Positions 15,048 to 21,700 of a stretch of DNA of 35,252 nucleotides are shown here, one piece after another; the stretch's first letter is position 1; each line of letters starts with the position of its first letter. The notes beneath the pieces were generated by a model, which was not told the DNA's origin, ran no database searches, and worked only from the letters and a program-made list of their open reading frames with translations. The DNA is from Hespellia sp. (GTDB lineage Bacteria > Bacillota > Clostridia > Lachnospirales > Lachnospiraceae). The DNA is taken from NCBI GenBank assembly GCA_028689735.1, contig JAQVCP010000029.1, forward strand, positions 1 to 35,252. Reading direction: 5' to 3'. Made by a program: the position numbers and the translations under genes.

Positions 15048-17420
15048 CTATCGTCTCTCCTGGGTATACGCCTTGATGTTCGATGCATTGGCCACCTTTC
15101 TGATTCCCGTCTCATCTACGATAATCAGGGTCGGTGCCTGCATCACTCCGTATTCTGCCGCAAGATCTGTATGCTCTTCCGCATCCACCAGTTCATAATC
15201 AATCTCTGCCTTCTGAAGCATCTTCGTTGCAATCTTGCAATTCGGACAAGTCTTTGTCGTGAACAAAAAAGTCTTCGGCTGCTCTGATGTCTCAGCAGAT
15301 ACTTCTGTCTCTGCTGCAGCTGCAGCCTTTGTCTTAATCTTCAAATGTGAGCTGCTGATATCATATACCTTACGCTCCTTGAATTCCTGAGTCTTACCGT
15401 CATTCCAGTTCTGAACCGGACGATAATAACCGGTAATTCTGCTGTATACCTCAGTCTTTCCACCGCAAGTCGGGCAAGTATACTGCTCCCCAGAAATGTA
15501 TCCGTGATCCTTACAGATAGAATAGGTCGGTGACATGGTGTAATATGGCAGTCTGTAATTCTCCGCGATCTTCTTCACCAGTGATGCTGCTGACTGCCAG
15601 TTTGGAAGCTTCTCACCAAGGAATGCATGGAATACCGTACCGGATGTATACCGTGTCTGAAGCTCATCCTGAACATCGAGGGCTTCAAAAATATCTTCTG
15701 TATATCCAACCGGAAGATGAGAACTGTTGGTGTAATATGGTGTTCCACAGTCTTCTGCTGCTGTGATGATATCAGGATACTGTGCCACATCATGCTTTGC
15801 CAGACGATATGTCGTAGATTCTGCCGGTGTAGCCTCCAGGTTATAAAGCTCGCCATACTCTTCCTGATAATCAGAAAGACGCTCTCTCATATGATCCAGA
15901 ACCTGCTGTGAAAATTCCTGTGTCTCTTTATGCGTAAGATCCTTTCGAATCCATTTTGCATTCAGTCCTGCTTCATTCATGCCGATGAGACCAATGGTAG
16001 AGAAATGGTTCTCAAAGGTTCCGAGGTAACGCTTTGTATAAGGATATAATCCTTCGTCCAAAAGCTTGGTAATGACTGTACGCTTAGTATGCAGCGATCT
16101 TGCAGAAATATCCATCAAACGATCCAGTCTCTTGTAAAATTCTTTTTCGTTCTCCGCCAGATAAGCAATTCTTGGCATGTTGATGGTCACGACGCCAACA
16201 GAGCCTGTGCTCTCTCCACTTCCAAAGAAACCACCCGATTTTTTACGGAGCTCACGCAGGTCAAGTCTCAGGCGGCAGCACATGCTGCGTACATCACTTG
16301 GCTCCATATCGCTGTTGATATAGTTCGAGAAATACGGTGTACCGTACTTTGCCGTCATCTCGAATAATAACTTGTTGTTCTCTGTCTCTGACCAGTCAAA
16401 ATCCTTCGTGATTGAATAGGTCGGAATTGGATACTGGAATCCACGTCCCTGTGCATCCCCTTCTATCATAATCTCGATGAATGCCTTGTTGACCATGTCC
16501 ATCTCTTCCTTGCAGTCTCCGTAAGTGAAGTCCATTTCCTTTCCGGCAACCAGCGCTGGAAGGTTCGCCAGATCATTTGGCACAGTCCAGTCCAGTGTGA
16601 TATTGGAAAATGGTGCCTGAGTGCCCCAGCGCGACGGAATATTCACACCGTAGATAAAGGACTCAATACACTTTTTCACTTCCGGGTATGTCAGGTGGTC
16701 AGCTTTTACAAATGGTGCAAGGTAGGTATCAAATGAGGAAAATGCCTGTGCTCCTGCCCACTCATTCTGCATGATTCCCAGGAAATTGACCATCTGGTTG
16801 CAGAGTACACTCAGGTGCTTCGCCGGTGCAGAATAGATTCGTCCCGGAATTCCTCCAAGTCCTTCCTGAATCAGCTGCTTCAATGACCAGCCCGCACAAT
16901 ATCCGGTCAGCATGGACAAATCATGAATGTGGAGGTCTGCATTCTTATGTGCCTTTCCAATTTCATCATCATAAATCTCTGACAGCCAATAGTTCGCCGT
17001 AATTGCTCCGGAGTTGCTGAGAATCAATCCGCCAACCGAATAAGTCACGGTAGAATTCTCTTTCACGCGCCAGTCTGTCACCTTCACATAGCTGTCGACA
17101 ATCTCCTTGTAATCCAGTACCGTAGAATTCAGGTTCCGAATCTTCTCTCTCTGTTTTCTATATAAAATATAGCCCTTTGCAACGTCTGCATATCCAGCCT
17201 GAACCAGAACATCCTCCACGCTGTCCTGAATATCCTCCACCGAAACCAGACCATTCTTGATCTTCGGTTCGAAATCAGAAGTAACCTTCAGGGCAAGCAA
17301 ATCGATAATATCCGGATGATACTCTCTCTGCTGCGCTTCAAATGCCTTTTGTATCGCAACACCAATCTTGGCTAAATTAAAATCAGCAATTGCTCCGTCT
17401 CTTTTTGTAACTTGATACAT
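15048..17420 (-). CDS. nrdD: Anaerobic ribonucleoside-triphosphate reductase with C-terminal thioredoxin-like domain
   Basis: The 790-residue class III reductase makes deoxyribonucleotides without oxygen using a glycyl radical. The N-terminal ATP cone spans about 1-95 (MYQVTKRDGAIADFNLAKIG onward). The catalytic barrel includes C175 (GYCAGWSL) and the C381-C382 pair (RSMCCRLRLDL). A zinc site is formed by C636, probably H639, C649 and C652, and the radical glycine is most likely G664 in RITGYYRP. An Ala/Glu-rich linker (about 690-716) then joins a redoxin domain with the motif CPNC at 725-728 and the cis-Pro segment MQAPTLIIV. A strong ribosome-binding site (AAAGGAGG) precedes the ATG. The fused redoxin implies reduction by thioredoxin reductase rather than formate. 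Confidence 0.95.
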   Translation of the reverse strand: MYQVTKRDGAIADFNLAKIGVAIQKAFEAQQREYHPDIIDLLALKVTSDFEPKIKNGLVSVEDIQDSVEDVLVQAGYADVAKGYILYRKQREKIRNLNSTVLDYKEIVDSYVKVTDWRVKENSTVTYSVGGLILSNSGAITANYWLSEIYDDEIGKAHKNADLHIHDLSMLTGYCAGWSLKQLIQEGLGGIPGRIYSAPAKHLSVLCNQMVNFLGIMQNEWAGAQAFSSFDTYLAPFVKADHLTYPEVKKCIESFIYGVNIPSRWGTQAPFSNITLDWTVPNDLANLPALVAGKEMDFTYGDCKEEMDMVNKAFIEIMIEGDAQGRGFQYPIPTYSITKDFDWSETENNKLLFEMTAKYGTPYFSNYINSDMEPSDVRSMCCRLRLDLRELRKKSGGFFGSGESTGSVGVVTINMPRIAYLAENEKEFYKRLDRLMDISARSLHTKRTVITKLLDEGLYPYTKRYLGTFENHFSTIGLIGMNEAGLNAKWIRKDLTHKETQEFSQQVLDHMRERLSDYQEEYGELYNLEATPAESTTYRLAKHDVAQYPDIITAAEDCGTPYYTNSSHLPVGYTEDIFEALDVQDELQTRYTSGTVFHAFLGEKLPNWQSAASLVKKIAENYRLPYYTMSPTYSICKDHGYISGEQYTCPTCGGKTEVYSRITGYYRPVQNWNDGKTQEFKERKVYDISSSHLKIKTKAAAAAETEVSAETSEQPKTFLFTTKTCPNCKIATKMLQKAEIDYELVDAEEHTDLAAEYGVMQAPTLIIVDETGIRKVANASNIKAYTQERR

Positions 17421-17537
17421 GTTCTATGAACCTCCTTTTGTAATCGCACTCCAACGAAATCTTTATCTTTCTGTAAGATAAATGCTCTTCTTTAGACTAT
17501 AATAGCCCAACATTCTCTGATGTGGGCGTCTGAAAAT

Positions 17538-17566
17538 ATTCTACCACTCTATAGTGTGATTGTCAA
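17538..17566 (-). promoter_or_regulatory. nrdD promoter with a partial NrdR-like half-site in the spacer
   Basis: TTGACA (17561-17566) and TAGAAT (17538-17543) are 17 bp apart on the minus strand. The spacer contains a 12-bp imperfect palindrome, CACTATAGAGTG. Its left part, ACACTATA (17550-17557), matches one half of the published NrdR box consensus, but the other half does not match. A GCCCACAT/ATGTTGGGC hairpin follows in the leader. NrdR control is therefore only a suggestion. Confidence 0.65.
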
Positions 17567-17573
17567 CGCAAAC

Positions 17574-17619
17574 AACAACATCTTGTACGAAACTCAATAG
17601 TTTCGTACAAGATGTTGTT
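17574..17619 (-). terminator. Perfect 21-bp stem with 4-nt loop after nrdG
   Basis: Arms 17574-17594 and 17599-17619 are exact reverse complements (AACAACATC...GAAACT) with loop CAAT. It lies 35 bp beyond the nrdG stop and immediately before the nrdD promoter, and most simply ends the proC-nrdG transcript. No long T-run follows, which is unusual for an intrinsic terminator. Confidence 0.6.
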
Positions 17620-17654
17620 ATACACAAATACCCATAAATCAAGGCTTTGCACTA

Positions 17655-18350
17655 TTATTCTATTCCCCGCAGCTCTGTATGAGGTACATTTCTTTTTACG
17701 ATATTCAGTGCCTGCTCCATCACATCCTTCGTGTATCCACGCAATCCCGGGACAATCAAATCGCCGGAATCCTTGAATCCCTGGAGGAAATAATTTTCTT
17801 CTCCTTGAATCCATCTTCCAATCGCCGCAAAGTCCTCTTTTTTGTGAAATTCGCGTACCACAGTTGTCCGGAATTCAAAAGGAACTGTCCCTTTCTGAAG
17901 AAATTCTGCACTTTCCAATATATTGGATAAATCATAATCTTCAATCCCAATGGTTTTCCCGTAATGCTCCGGCGAATTCTTGATATCCATCGCAACGTAA
18001 TCTACCAGACCAGCCTCTACGATATGAATCAGCCTGTCTGAAAAGCTGCCATTGGTATCGAGCTTTACCAGATAACCAAGCTGTCTGATTTTATGCAGAA
18101 ATTCCTCGATATCCGGCTGTAAGAGCGGCTCTCCGCCCGTTACGCAGACTCCATCGAGAATTCCCTGCCGTTTTTTCAAAAATGTCATGACCTCATCCAC
18201 TGAAATGCTGCAGTTCTCATCCACATGCGTCACCAGCGATGCATTGTGGCAAAATGGACAGCGGAAATTACAGCCAGCTGTAAAAATCGTACAAGCTACC
18301 TTTCCGGGATAATCCAGCAGTGTCAGCTTCTGTAACCCTTGTATGTTCAT
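17655..18350 (-). CDS. nrdG: Anaerobic ribonucleotide reductase activating radical-SAM enzyme
   Basis: This activase cleaves S-adenosylmethionine with a [4Fe-4S] cluster to install the glycyl radical in NrdD. The cluster cysteines are C27, C31 and C34 in GCNFRCPFCHN, and the SAM-binding GGE motif appears as VTGGEPLLQPD. The 231-residue length and the TLLDYPGKVACTIFTAGC start are typical of the longer NrdG type in Clostridia and archaea. The partner nrdD lies just downstream but has its own promoter, and a strong hairpin separates them. nrdG itself follows proC by 13 bp and is probably transcribed with it. Confidence 0.93.
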   Translation of the reverse strand: MNIQGLQKLTLLDYPGKVACTIFTAGCNFRCPFCHNASLVTHVDENCSISVDEVMTFLKKRQGILDGVCVTGGEPLLQPDIEEFLHKIRQLGYLVKLDTNGSFSDRLIHIVEAGLVDYVAMDIKNSPEHYGKTIGIEDYDLSNILESAEFLQKGTVPFEFRTTVVREFHKKEDFAAIGRWIQGEENYFLQGFKDSGDLIVPGLRGYTKDVMEQALNIVKRNVPHTELRGIE

Positions 18351-18363
18351 ATGAGCTTACCTC

Positions 18364-19158
18364 TTAAGCATTCTTTGCTTTCTCCGTGCATGCCTTCATT
18401 GCTTCGATCACTGCACTTCTCATTCCGCACGCTTCCAGTACCCGCACGGCTTCGATTGTCGTTCCACCTGGTGAGCAGACCATATCCTTGAGCTCTCCCG
18501 GGTGCTTCCCGGTCTCCAGTACCATTTTTGCACTTCCAAGCACTGCCTGGGCGGCAAATTTGTACGCCTTTGCTCTCGGCATTCCATCAGCGACCGCAGC
18601 ATCTGCCATGGCTTCAATGAACAAAAAGACATAGGCAGGTGAACTTCCACTTACAGAAACGACTGCATCCATCATCTTCTCTTCTACCAGTTCGTATTTT
18701 CCAAAACCTTCAAATATCCGGCATGTATCTGCCAGCTCCGACTCTGATAAATAAGAGTTATAGCATACCCCCGTCATTCCTTCACCAACCAGAGCCGGTG
18801 TATTCGGCATCGTGCGCACAAGCTTCACCGGCTTTCCAAACTGTTCTTCCAGCCATTCCAGCGTCTTTCCCGGTGCAATGGAGATGACAATTTTATTCTC
18901 TGTCACTGCCGATGCAATGCTTTTTATCACTGATTCATATAGGTACGGTTTCACTGCCAGTACTAATATATCTGCAAATTTCGCTACTTCACCGTTATCC
19001 AAAGTACCCTGAATTCCGAACTCACCCATCACCTGATTCAGACTGTCCTGATGGGATGTAGACCCCATAATATCTTCCGGGGAAACAACCTGCTTTCCCA
19101 ATACTCCGCCTATCATCGCTTTTGCCATATTACCGCATCCAATAAATCCTATCTTCAT
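18364..19158 (-). CDS. proC: Pyrroline-5-carboxylate reductase
   Basis: ProC catalyses the last step of proline synthesis, reducing pyrroline-5-carboxylate with NAD(P)H. The 264-residue sequence starts with the dinucleotide-binding motif MKIGFIGCGNMAKAM. It carries the family signature in its C-terminal helical domain (from FAAQAVLGSAKMV through CSPGGTTIEAVRVLE) and the VSGSSPAYVFLFIEAM block. Ribosome-binding site GGAGGATACATAG supports the start. The pairing with nrdG, 13 bp away, has no obvious metabolic logic. A conspicuous nested hairpin occupies the leader (19184-19225). Confidence 0.96.
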   Translation of the reverse strand: MKIGFIGCGNMAKAMIGGVLGKQVVSPEDIMGSTSHQDSLNQVMGEFGIQGTLDNGEVAKFADILVLAVKPYLYESVIKSIASAVTENKIVISIAPGKTLEWLEEQFGKPVKLVRTMPNTPALVGEGMTGVCYNSYLSESELADTCRIFEGFGKYELVEEKMMDAVVSVSGSSPAYVFLFIEAMADAAVADGMPRAKAYKFAAQAVLGSAKMVLETGKHPGELKDMVCSPGGTTIEAVRVLEACGMRSAVIEAMKACTEKAKNA

Positions 19159-19183
19159 CTATGTATCCTCCTGCCTTCTTGGA

Positions 19184-19257
19184 CACCAGCCCCTCTCAAA
19201 CTTGCTTTCAGCAAATGGGCTGATGCTGCATATCAAGTTTTCATAGAAGACTTGATA
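19184..19257 (-). promoter_or_regulatory. Structured leader upstream of proC
   Basis: On the minus strand CATCAGCCC (19217-19225) pairs with GGGCTGGTG (19184-19192), allowing one wobble. The pair encloses TTGCT-GAA-AGCAA (19202-19214). A second 12-bp hairpin (TATCAAGTCTTC/GAAAACTTGATA, 19231-19257) lies just upstream, and a TATAAT -10 is at 19286-19291. The proximal hairpin ends about 25 bases before the ATG and has no T-run, so it is not a terminator. I do not recognise a riboswitch class. Confidence 0.5.
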
Positions 19258-19440
19258 CGACCCTTGAAATTTTCTTTTGAGTTCTATTATACACTAGATG
19301 TGGAAATTGTGTTGCTTTTTTATGGAAAAGTTATCTACCAGACAAAAATAAATCCCATCATATTGAACAATTTCAAAAAGTTAGATTCCAGTGGATATTC
19401 GCAATCCGCTCCGCAGTAAAACAGACTCTTTGAATATATT

Positions 19441-20157
19441 TTAGTGTCCGCAATGCCCACCACAAGTATGGGAATGGCTTCCGCAGTCATGATCCGCACC
19501 ATGTTTTTCATCATGATGCGCGCATTTCGTATCCGGATCGTATGTGAGACTTCCTTTTAAGAAAGATTCCACCTGAGCGTCTGCATTGCCCATTGCCCCC
19601 GGATATAATTCAATATCAGCCTCTGCAAGTGCTGTTCTTGCACCACCGCCAATCCCTCCACAGATTAATACATCTACACCGTGGGCTTTCAAAAATCCGG
19701 AAAGTGCCCCATGTCCGCTTCCGTTGGTATCAACAACTTCAGAAGAAATCACCTTTCCCTCTTCTACCTCATATACTTTAAACTGCTCTGAATGTCCAAA
19801 ATGCTGAAAAACCTCTCCATTTTCATATGTCACTGCTATCTTCATCTTACTGTCTCCTTTCAAATATGAAATCTGATAATTGCCGCCTCTAATCTGAAGG
19901 TTCGTCCCCTCTACCAGAAACCTTGAAATCTTCCGCCGTGCGTCTGTATAGAGTGTCTGTATCGTTCCGCGCGCCACCTGCATCTGTGCCGCACCTTCTT
20001 CCTGCGACAGACCGACATAATCAATCAGCCGCAGTGCTTCATACTCTTCTACACTGAGTTCAATCGTAGTGCACCCCTTGCTTACATTTCCCACCGGGGC
20101 AAATCTGTCAAAAGACGGAAGTCTGCTTACATTTTTGCTTTTGCTTGGTCTAGGCAT
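19441..20157 (-). CDS. DUF134 helix-turn-helix fused to NifX/dinitrogenase Fe-Mo cofactor-like domain
   Basis: The 238-residue protein joins two families. Residues 1-100 are a DUF134 DNA-binding protein (MPRPSKSKNVSRLPSFDRFA, then a sigma-like helix-turn-helix GLSQEEGAAQMQVARGTIQ). Residues 105-205 are a NifX/NafY-like domain (KIAVTYENGEVFQHFGHSEQF, ICGGIGGGARTALAEA). A 30-residue His/Cys-rich tail ends in CGGHCGH and could bind metal. The start at 20157 has GAGAGGAGAAATTCC upstream. An internal ATG at 19845 (M105) carries its own AAAGGAG and could yield the NifX part alone. The promoter region contains repeated TTATTRGCA motifs, suggesting autoregulation. A role in iron-sulfur or metal homeostasis is inferred. 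Confidence 0.87.
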   Translation of the reverse strand: MPRPSKSKNVSRLPSFDRFAPVGNVSKGCTTIELSVEEYEALRLIDYVGLSQEEGAAQMQVARGTIQTLYTDARRKISRFLVEGTNLQIRGGNYQISYLKGDSKMKIAVTYENGEVFQHFGHSEQFKVYEVEEGKVISSEVVDTNGSGHGALSGFLKAHGVDVLICGGIGGGARTALAEADIELYPGAMGNADAQVESFLKGSLTYDPDTKCAHHDEKHGADHDCGSHSHTCGGHCGH

Positions 20158-20174
20158 GGAATTTCTCCTCTCGA

Positions 20175-20305
20175 TTATTGGCATATGCTAATTATTAATA
20201 TACGCTCGTTATTGGCATATGTCAACAATATTTCTCATTATTGACCTTTTATTTTTTCTATTAAAATAGTAACTTGCTAATAACTATAAGCTTTATTATT
20301 AGCAA
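20175..20305. promoter_or_regulatory. Promoter and repeated TTATTRGCA operator array of the DUF134 gene
   Basis: A consensus minus-strand promoter, TTGACA (20220-20225) and TATATT (20197-20202) with a 17-bp spacer, drives the DUF134-NifX gene. Exact 13-bp repeats TTATTGGCATATG occur at 20175-20187 (around and just after the start of transcription) and 20209-20221 (in the spacer). An inverted pair TGCTAATAA (20275-20283) / TTATTAGCA (20296-20304) lies upstream, and a one-mismatch copy is at 20186-20194. The placement is that of a repressor operator. Confidence 0.72.
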
Positions 20306-20355
20306 ATAACCGCTCCCTTATGGATACCCGAATGTAAAAAATGCCCAAACACAAA

Positions 20356-20403
20356 AATCCCCTTATATCAGACTACCATAATACGGTCCTAAATAAGGGG
20401 ATT
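20356..20403 (-). terminator. Intrinsic terminator of the 57-residue ORF
   Basis: Arms 20356-20366 and 20393-20403 (AATCCCCTTAT/ATAAGGGGATT) are exact complements. On the minus strand the stem is followed by TTTTTG. Confidence 0.78.
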
Positions 20404-20473
20404 GAAATATACATTCTATTTTATGATTTCCTGCACAATCGACTGCAAATGTTTGATTCTTGCCGATCTTATC

Positions 20474-20647
20474 TTACTTATTCGACAATGGAAATAAGGT
20501 ATAAGTACCATCGTTTTTATATTCCGGCACATTCTTTTCGTCTACTGCAAATTTGTCAATGAACTTGTCTGCCAGCTTGCTCCAAAAGCCTCCTGTTATT
20601 TCATTCTTTTCTACATATTGTTTATGATTAACTGCTACTGCGCTCAT
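20474..20647 (-). CDS. Unrecognised small protein (57 aa)
   Basis: A minus-strand ORF of 57 codons starts at the ATG at 20647 with AGGAGG 8 bases upstream. It begins MSAVAVNHKQYVEKNEI and ends LFPLSNK. It is hydrophilic with one central amphipathic helix (FWSKLADKFIDKFAV), and there is no signal peptide, cysteine or membrane span. It is framed by a promoter (20693-20721) upstream and a clean terminator (20356-20403) downstream, forming a complete single-gene transcription unit. This is strong evidence of a real gene despite no family match. It lies between the DUF134 operator region and the hsp20 gene. I cannot assign a function. Confidence 0.75.
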   Translation of the reverse strand: MSAVAVNHKQYVEKNEITGGFWSKLADKFIDKFAVDEKNVPEYKNDGTYTLFPLSNK

Positions 20648-20692
20648 ATCATTACCTCCTGGAATTGTTCTTTTTTCTTTTCTATGAGTATA

Positions 20693-20721
20693 ATCTTACC
20701 TCATGAGTTCTGCAGTTTCAA
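20693..20721 (-). promoter_or_regulatory. Promoter of the 57-residue ORF
   Basis: TTGAAA (20716-20721) and TAAGAT (20693-20698) are 17 bp apart on the minus strand. The rest of the 20722-20995 gap is AT-rich and holds no convincing gene. It has two small inverted repeats (TTTGGT/ACCAAA near 20850, and TGTTAA-N5-TTAACA at 20884-20900). Confidence 0.6.
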
Positions 20722-20995
20722 CCGGTATACAGGTCTTTCTCTTATTTGCCGTTAATTTTTTAACACAAAGCTTTTTCTATTGTTAAAACCTACACAATCT
20801 CCTTTTCATTCTAACCTTTTTTATATAAAATGTTTATAATTTGGTAATAACCACCAAAATTCATTTGTTATTTTTGTATGTATTGTTAACGGTTTTAACA
20901 ACATTTCTTTTCCGAAATAAACTGTCTTTGATGTCCTTATGCAGACGCAACTTTCTAAACACATTGGTATTTTCCATATACTGCTGTTTTTGTAC

Positions 20996-21028
20996 GATAA
21001 AAGAGAAGTCCATTGCTGGACCTCTCTC
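20996..21028 (-). terminator. Intrinsic terminator of hsp20
   Basis: AGAGAGGTCC/GGACTTCTCT (21018-21027 and 21002-21011, one wobble) with loop AGCAAT, followed by TTTTAT on the minus strand, 7 bp after the hsp20 stop. Confidence 0.75.
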
Positions 21029-21034
21029 TCTGAC

Positions 21035-21487
21035 TTATCCTTCAATTGCAATATACTGCTTGTTCTCCACTGCCGGTTTTGCTTCCTTCTTTGGGACCTC
21101 TACCTTCAGGATACCATTCTCAAAGTTCGCCTTGATATCCTCCTGGGTGATTGCATCACCTACATAAAAGCTTCTCTGACATTGACCACTGTAGCGTTCT
21201 CTCCGGATGAATTTACCTTTCTCGTCTTTCTCGTCCTTGTTCTCCTCATGCTTTGCGTTGATTGTCAGGTATCCATCACGCAGCTCAGCCTGAATATCTT
21301 CTTTCTTATATCCTGGAAGTTCTAAGTCAAGCTGGTATTTATCCTCAAATTCCTGTACATCTGTACTCATACCTCCAGTTAAAGAAGAATTCGATAGTCC
21401 AAAGTCTCTTCGTCCGAATGGGCTCCTGAAAAAGTCATTAAATAAATCATCTGTAAAATTGTCTTCAAAAATACTTGGTACTAACAT
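21035..21487 (-). CDS. Small heat shock protein, Hsp20/alpha-crystallin family
   Basis: The 150-residue ATP-independent chaperone holds unfolding proteins until refolding. The alpha-crystallin domain covers about residues 40-140. It includes the YQLDLELPGYKKEDI strand pair, the SFYVGD segment and the conserved NGILKVEVPKK near the end. The short N-terminal arm (MLVPSIFEDNFTDDLFNDFF) matches the Clostridial Hsp18 group. The ribosome-binding site is AAGGAGGAATGATTT. Transcription starts from a promoter overlapping a CIRCE element (21631-21673), giving a 5' untranslated region of about 135 nt with several stem-loops. Confidence 0.96.
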   Translation of the reverse strand: MLVPSIFEDNFTDDLFNDFFRSPFGRRDFGLSNSSLTGGMSTDVQEFEDKYQLDLELPGYKKEDIQAELRDGYLTINAKHEENKDEKDEKGKFIRRERYSGQCQRSFYVGDAITQEDIKANFENGILKVEVPKKEAKPAVENKQYIAIEG

Positions 21488-21630
21488 AAATCATTCCTCC
21501 TTCTAGAATATAAATCATATTATCTACACACCATAGAATCTGAACTTAGTCTGATAAGGTGTGCGTTGGTAGTTTCTCCTGTGGAAAAACTATCTCTCAC
21601 AAAGGATTTCTCTTTTCCTTTGTTATATAT

Positions 21631-21673
21631 GTTATAGCACACATGATTAGCACTGTCAATAGGTGAGTGCTAA
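21631..21673 (-). promoter_or_regulatory. CIRCE operator (HrcA) overlapping the hsp20 promoter
   Basis: TTAGCACTG-N9-GAGTGCTAA at 21647-21673 matches the CIRCE inverted repeat with one changed base in the arms. The minus-strand promoter TTGACA (21654-21659) with TATAAC (21631-21636, 17-bp spacer) has its -35 inside the CIRCE spacer. A HrcA dimer bound here would therefore block polymerase until heat shock. Confidence 0.9.
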
Positions 21674-21700
21674 TTCTGTGTGAAAAATCTGTGAAGCCAT

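Noticed and set aside
20821-21051. 76-residue minus-strand frame overlapping the hsp20 3' end
   Set aside because: It starts inside hsp20, runs through that gene's terminator, has no ribosome-binding site and is cysteine/tryptophan-rich without family resemblance.
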